Origin: Aquila chrysaetos chrysaetos
Lineage: Eukaryota; Chordata; Aves; Accipitriformes; Accipitridae
Reading direction: 5' to 3'
Length of the DNA: 64,000 nt
NCBI RefSeq assembly: GCF_900496995.4
Contig: NC_044006.1
Span: 36,579,120-36,643,119, forward strand
The notes beneath the pieces are model-generated. The model was given only the letters and a program-made list of their open reading frames with translations. It had not been told where the DNA came from and did no database searches. Made by a program: the position numbers and the translations under genes. Shown here piece by piece: positions 11,901 through 22,700 of the stretch; position 1 is the stretch's first letter, and every line of letters starts with the position of its first letter.

Positions 11901-14900
11901 CCTTTAAAACAAACAAACAATAAAAAATCCATGGCAGTCCATTAAGCAGTCTGTTTCTAAATTTGCTGACCTTGGCAACACCAACATTGTTTATAGCAAA
12001 AGACTTGAGAGAACCCGGGTTATGCTACTCTTCCCTGATGTCACTCATGGCTGACATCTGGATTTCTCTTACTTGTATTATCCCTGTAATCTCACAGTTA
12101 ATCATGATTTCGCAATCAATCAATTGTAATCTCACAGTCACTACTACGTTCATTCTCATATATCTTTCTTGTTTTGCAGGCAGCTAAAGTGATTCAGTCA
12201 AGGTGACAAAGGTGTCAACACCAGACCAAGGAACTGAGCCTTGTTTTCCTGAGTCACAAGTTTACACTCTCGTTACCAGAACAACCTTCCTCTCCTACGT
12301 GTTTGCTTTTATTTGTATCACTGAAGGAGGACCAAGGAACTGGTATTCCGATTTTGCTCAGTCACAAGACAACAAAATGCTCTTTCTTTTATACATACAG
12401 CAATTTTTTGTAGGAAAGTCTGAATCCACTACAATGAGATGAGGCGTATCAGTCAAGGCTGACTGCTGATAAATTCCCTCTGTAAAACCCAACCAGACAT
12501 TCTGAGATACTTTCAGTTCTGCTTTCTAAAATTTACATCTTTTAATGAAGTTTAAATCTTTTAATATTCATTTCACCTATCATCATCAAGGACAAGAACT
12601 CCTTTAAGTATTCCTCACAAGTATACTATTACGGTGTATGTAATCCTACATAATGTCAGCAAAGCAAATAGAAAGCAGCGAAATAGATTAGTAATTCCTC
12701 AGAGCTATGCTGCTTTTGCAGGCCATCTTGACTGATAATTGCCTAGCAATTCTTTGCATGGAAGGTCCCAAGATCCATTACAAGAATATAGTCAACAGGT
12801 ATATATGCATGTGCATGTGTATGAATTTGGCAACAGCTAGGGAAAACGAGATACAGATACGCATTTCTGGAGTTTTTGTGGTTTTTTTTTTTTCCCAAGT
12901 ATCAGTTACTAACTGGGCAGTCAATATGCAGAAAGCTCTCCCCAAAAGACAAAAAAACAGAATTGCAGATTTCTTGGTTCAGCTGTGAAACACAACATCA
13001 TTTGTGTGTCTGAGGACAATGCCCAAAACCAAATCATTACTTGTGGGATAGAGGGGGACCTTTTCCATAAACTGAAAATCATGAAATATTTTGGCAAAAG
13101 GAAAGGTCTAGGCACACAACCAGAAGCACAGCAGACACTATCCACTGCTCTGTCCACAATACTGCAACGGTTCACACAGGTATTGTGAAAAGTACAGCAC
13201 TCTCTGAAAATAAGGAATCTCTGGTTCGGCACCCCGCTCTAACTGGACACAAAAAGCATCTCAACTCATCCCACAATGGTTTACCCTAACCCCCAGGGAC
13301 TCAGTCCCAAGGGGAAACTGCCACTTTCACCCGCTGTGTATTTTGTCTAAGCTCTCTTGAGAGACCTCTGCCCAAGAGTCATAGAACCATACAACATGTC
13401 AAGTTGGAAGGGACCCATAAGGATCATCAAGTCCAACTCCCTGCTCCTTGCAGGACTACCTAAAACTAAACCATATGACTAAGAGCATCATGCAGACACT
13501 CCCTGAACTCTGACAGGCTTCCTGTGGAAGCAGTTGTCAGCTTGTGCAGTCACTAGCTCTCTTTAGAGGAACCTCTTCAGGAATGACCTGCTCTGCTTTT
13601 CTGGTTGTGGGGGTATGAGTGAAAAAAAAAAAAAACCCTGAACATCTGTCTCTGTACTGGTTCAGAGCCTAATTACACTCCCTTACTGCTACTGACTCAT
13701 TTTGGTTGGATTCTGCTCTCATCAAGTTCTCTGGCAAAACCCCCATTCACGTCAGGGACGCGGGGCGGGGGGGGGGGGGGGCGGTCCTGCAGTGCTCTGT
13801 CGGATTCGGTTTTGTTTCCTTCACCGCTGGCTGTGTGAAACCTCCCTGCAGCTGCTATGCACAGGTCAAACTGACTGGTTGGGCCTCTGCAGGCAGCGCC
13901 ACTCCCTGCCTGCCCATACTGACAGGTTTAACCTCTGCTTCTCAGGAGTGCCAAGAATGCTGCTGTAGTGACTCCATATACTTTCCCTGCAAGGAAGAAA
14001 GGTTGGCAATGATTATTATTTGCCATGGTGTAGTGCCCAGAGTCTGCAATTAAGGTCAGAGCCTGCTAGGGATGGCATGGTCCGCATATGCCGTAGCTGA
14101 AGAAGAAAAAAAACAACGAACTAACCAAAAAAAAACCCAACAACAACAGAAGAAATCCAACATCAAAACAAACAGACTTCACTGTGCAGAGACTTTCAGG
14201 GGCCTTCAAGAACCTGTGAAGAATCTTTACAAACTAGGAGGAAGGAAAACATCGGCAGCTCAAGTACTTCAGAAAGGTCAGGGGCTTGCACTTCTCGACA
14301 GGAGTGCAGAATGAGAACGAGGATGTTATGTTCTCTCATCCCAGGCGGTTCCAGTGATAAAGGACAATCTATTTTAAGGGGCTTACAGAACCGGTTGCCT
14401 GAATGGCAGAGAAACAGTGGGTGCAAGGCAAATGGGAGGGACCTGTTAAGGAAAGGGAAAAAAAAAAACCAAAAACAAAACACAAAACCCATATGCAAGA
14501 AAACGGGAAGCATCCTTGTTAAGAATTCAGTGAGAAAATGCTCTAGCAAAGTCATCTAAGGTACCCGTAAGTGTGTGCAGAGCCTCGCTTGTGTAAGTAC
14601 TATAGAAAAGACCCTGAACTTCTCTCAAGTGGTTTAGCTGTGCATCTTCCTCCTGCCTCTGTTCAGATCTGAAGATGTTCTAGGGGAGAAGGATGCATAG
14701 CCTGTGGGTCCCATTGAGCCGATATTTCACACTGCCTGTAACAGAATCAACCTATCCCCATTAAAACAAAACTGCCCCCCTCCCCTCAAAAACACCAGCC
14801 TACCCAGCAAGAGAGATTTTAGAACACAGTAGCAAGACGTGCAAACAGACTGGCTTAAAATCCTAGCTCTGGGGTCTCACCCCAGAAATTTGCTCTGAAT

Positions 14901-17900
14901 ACCTTTAAGGAAAATACAGCATATCTGACTGTGTAGATTATTTTAAAGTGAAGTCTTCAAGAGGATTGAGTGAAGAAGGGAATTTATGAACTCCTAACAT
15001 CTATTTTCATTTTTAAGTCAAGCCAGTTAAAAAAGCCATGAGTTTTCTTCAACCAATGCTCTTTGACATCAGTCTACTTCCAGTTTGCTAAAAAACAAGC
15101 CAAGAAACCCCATCACTTGTATGATTTCAAATGCTCCACACAACTCGCACCATTATTCTCCTTCATCACAATTTGTGCTATCAAACTTGTGTCACCATGA
15201 AAAGTTTCAGCAGTTGTGCCAATTGCGTGCAGCTTCACTGACTAAGAGACACAGCTGGATCACGTGCATCACTAAGCCTTTCACTAAGTTAAAGCAAACA
15301 ATCGACATCAATATACCAGATGCATTCGTCCTCCAGTGCTGCAAGAATAAGTGGTATTCTTGTTTGGAGAAAAGCTGTCTTCTGGGATCCTATCACAAAG
15401 TCGCTGAGTATAACCACTGGTGAAGTTCATACAGTGGCCATTTGTGAAACACATGGCGTGCCCACTTGGATAATGCATTGCGCTTCTCCCTTTGTACTGT
15501 CCACCAAGGTGGTGCTCACTTTCAGGGTACTGAGGGCCACCGAGCCCACCAACACAGTGCTCACTGCTCAAGATGTACTGCTCAGTGTTCTTTGACACTC
15601 TCTCCCCACTCTGGGACTGCATCATCTCCGCTGGGTTTTGGGACTGTTCTTGGTTGTACATGAAAGTGTCTTTGTGGGCCCTAGTGACCATACCGATCAC
15701 TTCTTCCTTAGCCATGTCAGTGCTAGGAGGGGGAGAAGGGCTTTTGATGGTTTCCCGCTCTTGTTTGGGCTTGGAGGAAAGGTCTTCTTGAGGTGCTTGA
15801 TCTTGATGTTCTGTTAATGCTTCATTGGGTAAGTGACCGCTGAACTGGCTGTTCATCATGGTTTTCATGGCACTCTGCATTTCAATCAGCATCCTCTGTT
15901 TTTCACGTTTGGGAATACGGCCAAATCGAACAGCTACCAAGGTGGAGAAACGAAAAGGGGGCGGGGGGGAAGAAAAAAGTCAATCCTGAAAGTGTTAGCA
16001 GCAGACATAGGCAACAAACCAAAGTGAAAAACCAACAAGAACACACACAAAATACACACCCCAAACAATAATCTTGCCTTTTAAGGGAAGACTTTAACTG
16101 CTCTCACCAATACTACAGCAGAGGTATTACCACTGAAGTCAAGGAGCTTCCTGAGCATAGGATAGGCACAAGATACAAATTACATGCTGCTGTTTACAGA
16201 CAAAGAGAAGGCAGCTCTAAAGCACATAATCTCTAAAGCTTTTTCCCCTTTTGCTACAAACCTGGCTATGGACTATACACGCAGTTGTGTTAGTTAATTA
16301 AGTGTCAGGCCTTAAGATTGGATCAATTAAAACAGTACAACTTTGTGAGCTGACAATTAGCTGAATTTAAACACAGTTCGTATCATATTTGAATATAAGT
16401 CCTACAAGACAGCTCCTCATGGACCAATTATATAACTTGCCAAAACAATTAAGAGCAACAATGCTGAATGAAGCTTACCTCAGCACGTTTTCCTGATAAC
16501 TTTGCCTTGACAAGGCCATTTTCTGCTGGCAAGGGGAGGGGCATCATTGTGGCTGCAGCCCTTTTGACCCTGTCCTAGGGAATCTACAACTGCCTCTACT
16601 ATCCTGTCCAACCACAGCCTTACAAGGGCTTATAACCAGTTTCGACTGATGTAATTATGTTCATGCAGTAGTCCATCATTAATGTAACTAAATCTCTTTC
16701 ATTAAAGCAGGTGCAACCTTACGCGCAAACAAGCGCCTAGGGGATGAAATAACTCCTATGCACGACAAGAACTCGGAACAATTATTTAAAATAAGTTTTA
16801 ACACTCCACCCACTAAATTATTAACAGCCCAAGATTCCTAGTTCTTGTGAAATAAACACCCAGAGAAAATTAAAAAGTGAAACAGAAGGAAGAGTTCTGG
16901 TTCATGACAGTAAGTTGTAGCAGACTAATGAACTACACTTTCAGCATCACGTTTTAAAAAAAGTCACAAAGAGTGGATAGCCAGCAAGGTGGTCAGAGAC
17001 ACAGCTCAGTATTACCCTTTCCTCCTTGCCTCCCCTCTCCCTCCAAGAAAAAAAAAAAAAAAAAAAGAAAGAAAAAAAAGAAAAAAGAAGAGCAGATATA
17101 CGTTCTCCCCATGCACCCAAACCTAACTCTTTAGGCTCTATAATGATTACTCTAAGGCTATCAGCTTGGGCAGAATTCCCTTTCATTGAAAAAGCAACAT
17201 TAACAAAACAAAACAAACAAAAAAGAATAGAGTCTTGTTCAGATTCAGGCAGGATACAGCTATAAATATTAACTCATTAAAACAAAATTGAGACTCTTCT
17301 TACAACCGTCCCCCTAACAGACCACCGCAGCGCATCCCACTGCATTAGCCTCCAGAGATGGGAGGACACCTCTGCGGCCAGTATTACGTTACCAGTTCAG
17401 GAGAGCCACAGAGCAAGAAGGCAAGCTGATCTAAATGCTCTTGGACAGGGAACCTGTCCCTGACAATAGGGCTGGCTGCGTTTTCTGCCGTTAAGACCCT
17501 TAGCAATCGGTTTTGAGGTGGGCAGCGGATTCCCTCTCAGAGGATCACTGCTTAGTAGAGGAACGTACCATCTCTTGACATCCCAACAGACAGGCATTTT
17601 TTGAAACGACACTGCTGGCATCTGTTCCTATTCATTCTCATTATAGAGCAGTTGTTATTCTTCAAGCACTTCTTATACTGGATGTTTTGCTGAATGCTTC
17701 TTCTGAAAAAACCCTGTAAACAAACAAGCAAACAAAAAAACCCCACAACTATTATTACAGCACATGTCAAATCCTCCTGCCAAGATTCACCTCTCCACAA
17801 GCACAGAAAGCCTCACTGCATCTCATCAGCTGCTTCAGAGCCATCAGCCCCAAGTGATTTTAAAGAACGTGCTACTCCTCATGACTTACTTCCCCTTCAT

Positions 17901-19701
17901 GTGTGATCCGTGTATAACAAACTAGTTATGATTTCTAACTATAGAAGATGCTAAGTTGTTCCCTGCCTAGTCAGCACCTAAGAGCAAAGTATCTCCAGAA
18001 TTACCTCTATCGCTGTACTGACAGTTTATAAGATATGCCCTCAATCTCCTAAGTGCAAAGGTGAAAGTCAAAATCAGGTCTTTTGACTTCGATCTCCACC
18101 ATTTGGCAACAAAACCATCCTGTTGCACCATATGACCTTCAAAGGCGGTTCTTTCACATAACCCTTAAGTTGATAAACTCCTTCACAGAACATAAAATCT
18201 GCAATGTTTACAATATCAGAAAATACAGATCTACTGATGCGCGAACATGCAAGCACCCAGTTCTGGCTTCCCCCACGGTAAAGAATTGCTTTTTCCAAAG
18301 CTGTTTTGTTCTGTGTCCCAGCCCAGGTGACAACTCACACCCACTATCTCTTAATGCAATTAACATTCACATGTCTTGCGTGACGTGGTCCTTACCACCT
18401 CTGTCTCCAGTTCTGGTTCTCTGCTGTGCACTCCAGGTCAGGGAGGATCGGACAACGGGCAAGAACAAAAAGCATTCAGAGTTTTTAAAATGCTGTGTAT
18501 TGCTAAGTGGTTTGCCTTTTCCTACAACTTACACACTGTCTGAAATTTCTCAGGTTTAACAGAGAAGCATCTTGGTATTTTTTCAGAAGTATCACCCCTC
18601 TTCCCCCATGTGGGGAACTTGAGCATTTCACCAACAGAAAGGTGAGCAGAAATATAGCTCACCTTGCAGCCCTCACAGGCATGAACACCATAATGAAATC
18701 CTGAAGCGACATCTCCACAGACTTTGCAAAGAAGAACCATGCCATTAAATTCTAGAATCAGAACAGAAAAGTCAAGGATATAGAAAACCAATGACAACTG
18801 CAGGAACATGTTTCCAGCTTTTAAAACCTGGACTAAAAGCAAATTACGTCAGGTCAGCTCAACATACAAAAAATACAGCAGAGGAACAGACAACAAGAAT
18901 GTACAAAAACCCTGAACAGTTCAGAAGGTACCAGTACAAGGGAGAGGGAAAAAAAGACAAAACATGAAGCACTCAACAGAATAGGGAGAAAGCACGTATT
19001 CACTGGACTGTCAATCACGGTAGCATTGTACTCAACTGTAGAAAAAGAAAGTCTGCTTACATTTACGCACTTTTAAAAGGCCCATTTAGTTAACTAGGCC
19101 ACCAAAGTTCGGGCTCAATCCGTTTTTCCATCAGGACAAGTATGCCCATATAAAGGCTACTGTTTCCCCAACAGAGAATAAACATCTTTTCTTAAAAACA
19201 GAAATATTAAAGGACACTTTCTTTTATTATATATTGTAAACAAGCCATACACTCTACCTATTTGATAACAATTTAGGACTGGTAACTCAGCCACATCTAC
19301 ATATGTAAAGACTACTCATTTGAGGGCATATCCACAATGCCATACTTATACACTTGACCTTGACAATACCTTCTCAGCCCTGTAAAGACACTCATGGTTT
19401 GGGTTTTTTAAGTTTTTCCCCACCCATTTTATTTCAGCTTGCAAAAAAAGATTTTTTTTGGAAGTCTTAAGTGCTGGTCTAACATTGGTTTCATTGAAGC
19501 CAATGGGAATTTTACTAGTGACTTCAGTAACCGCAAAGTTACCTTAATAGTGAGCAACAGAGACAGCTGGAAATACTCCCACAGAACCATATTCTACCAG
19601 AAGAGTAATTTATTTGACATTTGGGTTTCATTTGTAAAGAGGAACTAAAACTTTTTTTTTTTTAAGGTTTTGAAAAAGAACCAAACCACAAAATTTCCTT
19701 T

Positions 19702-19738
<37 letters not shown>

Positions 19739-22700
19739 AGAGCTAGTACTGAGCTAAAAATGTTATCTATCTATCTATACATCTGAACAGTTTTCATCTT
19801 CAGGAACCTCTGCCCTGATACCGAAAACCTAGTTGCTAGCAAATTTTTAAGAGGAAGTAAAGGTTCTTACTAAGAACTTAGGGTAGGAACACATTTAAAA
19901 AAAAAAAAGAAAGAAAATGAAAAAACAACCTTTTAAGGTAGAACTGTTAGATACTTATTCTAGCTTCATAACAATTCAAAACAATAAAACAATTCTGCCA
20001 ATAAAAGAATTCAGCCTTCAAAAGACTAGTGTAAATTCCAGCTAAGTGTTTATTGAAACACTCATTCCAGCACTTAGTTTGATTCCTACCCTTCCAAAAC
20101 TGTTCAAATATAGTTCTTTACTGTCGATCTTTTCTGATTACCAAAAAAAGTGTGAAGCAAATAGCTGGAGCTAGATGGTTAAATGCATTATAAAAGGCTA
20201 TCTGTTAGTTCCACCTTACGAGTACTTTTGTTTGCTACATCCACAAATTAAAACTTGGAACCAAAAAGATAAAGGTCCCAGCTACAGCTATGTAAATATA
20301 ATACAATGTTTTGGTAATCTATTTATTTTGTTCCTCAAAGAAATCTGGGGGGAGGAAAGGTGGAGGGGAAAGGGAGGGAGTATGAAAAACAGAGAAACTA
20401 GATTTGCAAGACAGCTCCATAAATACTCCTGAAGGCAATTTCTGATTACTATTACCTTTATTTCATTGCATCTTTTTAACCAAGTGTTTGATTTTTATTA
20501 AGATCAGTTTTCACTAGTGAAAATCTGAAGTAAAGCTGGACTGTATTTATGGACTGTTTGAAGTTAGCAGCAATGGGACCTCTATCTATTAGCATTTGCA
20601 TGGCAATACTATACATATTACTATACATAGAATGCAAAAAAAGATAAAAATGGAGGCTTTGCTATGTGCCTTCACAGCAAGCTACACAGAGGACCTGCTT
20701 GTAATATAGGGGGTTGTAATATATAAGGGGAAAATGGTGGTTTCAGGAACCAGCACCAAACATACTTGTGACTCCATTATGGCCTTTTGTCAAACCAGCA
20801 ACACTCGACTGGTTTGTTTTAATAGTCTCCTCCAGCCGATCGCTCTTCGGTGCCCCGTCAGAGCCCTCACTGCTCCGACTGTTGCAGCCGCCTTCCGAGG
20901 AGGAGCTGTTCGGAGAAGATGGTACAGGCGAAGAGGACGACTGGAAACCGCTGTCTGAGCTCTCGCTGTGACATGAGGCTGGGCTAGATGCCGAGCTTGA
21001 AGAGCTGATGTAAGCTATCACACCCCCTAAGGCAAGAAAAAAAAGGCTGCATGTAGTGACATAACAAGCAGACATGCACCGCTGCCATGTGAGCCACGCC
21101 ATGACCCAGCACCACCAGACCCAGCCATCACGTGTTCCTGGACACCCTCCTTTCCCTCGCTCCCTCCAGCTTGCTTCTCTCCATTCGTTTTCAACGGCTG
21201 ACCTCTCAATCTGCCCCATCCCCTTCTCCCAATTTATCAGAATTCCTCCGATCCAAGTTGAGATGAAACAGCAAAAGCAAAAGATGGAGCAACAAGCCAT
21301 GGTGCTGGCAGGACGGGGCAGCGGGGAGAGGGCACGGGGCGGCCCAGGGAGGGTTTCTCTGGCCACCCTCTGAGCAGAGCTCATCTGGAGCCACAGCAAA
21401 GACAGGATCTTACAGCGCTGTGGAGCCAGAATGCAAACAAGCTAGGTTAGGGACAGAAATAGGGCAGAGAGAAAGACTTCATGCAGGCTACGCGCCAGAG
21501 GCACAGAAAGGAAAGGCTGGGAGGTGCTCACGATGCAGAAGGGAAGGGGGCAAGGGAAAGAAATAGCACTGCAGCCTGGTTAGCCTACTGAACGCCATTT
21601 GTCCGACTGCAAGCCTTTGTAGCGTTTCTAGTAGCAGCTAAACTCCGACTGCCAGGCTGCTATTTGCAAACAGTCTCTGTCCTGCAATCTGACACACTTG
21701 AGAATCCCTCAGATGAAACAGCTTTTTGTCCTCAGGCAGACCTGGGAGCAGTTCTGGCTTTTCACAGGCTCCTTTTTCTTGCTCTTAAGCAAGAAAAATT
21801 GTTTTCACTTCATTTGAGTTTGTCTCCAAGACTCGGCATTTCAAAAGTCAATATAAAAACATTTGATATTTCACACAAAAATTTCAACAGCGAAAGCCAC
21901 GCAACTGTTTAAATAAACTCCACTTAGCATCTTTTCTGTTTTATGCCTGTATTGCTGTGTAAAATCTCTTCACAGACAACTCAGGAGATTGCAGCAAGGA
22001 ACTCCACACACCAGTAAGAATTAAAAACTTTAAAACGGCCATGCATTGGCTTCTTCTGGAGGAAAAAAGCATTGGTGTCAGTTGAGTCCTTGATCAACTG
22101 AGTTGGCACGGCAGGTCGGGGCTGTAGCCCCTTACATCAGACATCACCTCCTCACAGATAAAGGCTGTTACACCTATTAGGCAGCAGTGTTATACAACCC
22201 TCGAAGTATCACTGCTCGCAGGTAGAAATTCTGACTTACAAGCTTTCATTACTTTGATCAGCTGTAACGGTCCTCTTAGCATTTCTGCGGTGGCTTTACT
22301 GGCCCATTTCCTCTTTAGCATTTAATTTTTTCTACTAAGGAAACCGCCGCCAACACCCCGAAGAGCGTGCAGCTGAGGAGCCCCCGGCGGAGTCGCCGCG
22401 GAGCAGAAGTCAGACCAAGGGTTGTGTGACACGTGCGCTACACACAAACTGCTCCTCACGTTCCTGGACACAGGCGACCCTATGCCCCACCAGAGCAGTC
22501 GTTCCTGGATGGATTTTTAAAAAAAAAAATCCTCCACGCAGCGTAGCACGCGTTCGGGATCATTTTTCTGGAGAAAGGAGGGTTGCAATGGACACGCAGG
22601 TCCCGCAACAGCATGAGAAAAAGACGGCGTCAAACGCCCGCGCTCGTGTAAGACACCACCGCCTGTTTGACAGGGGTCCTGCCGTCCCCCGGCGCCGCAC

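Noticed and set aside
17026-17265. Lys-rich open frame in NR1D2 intron 4
   Set aside because: It is produced by the A-rich low-complexity run and has no other support.
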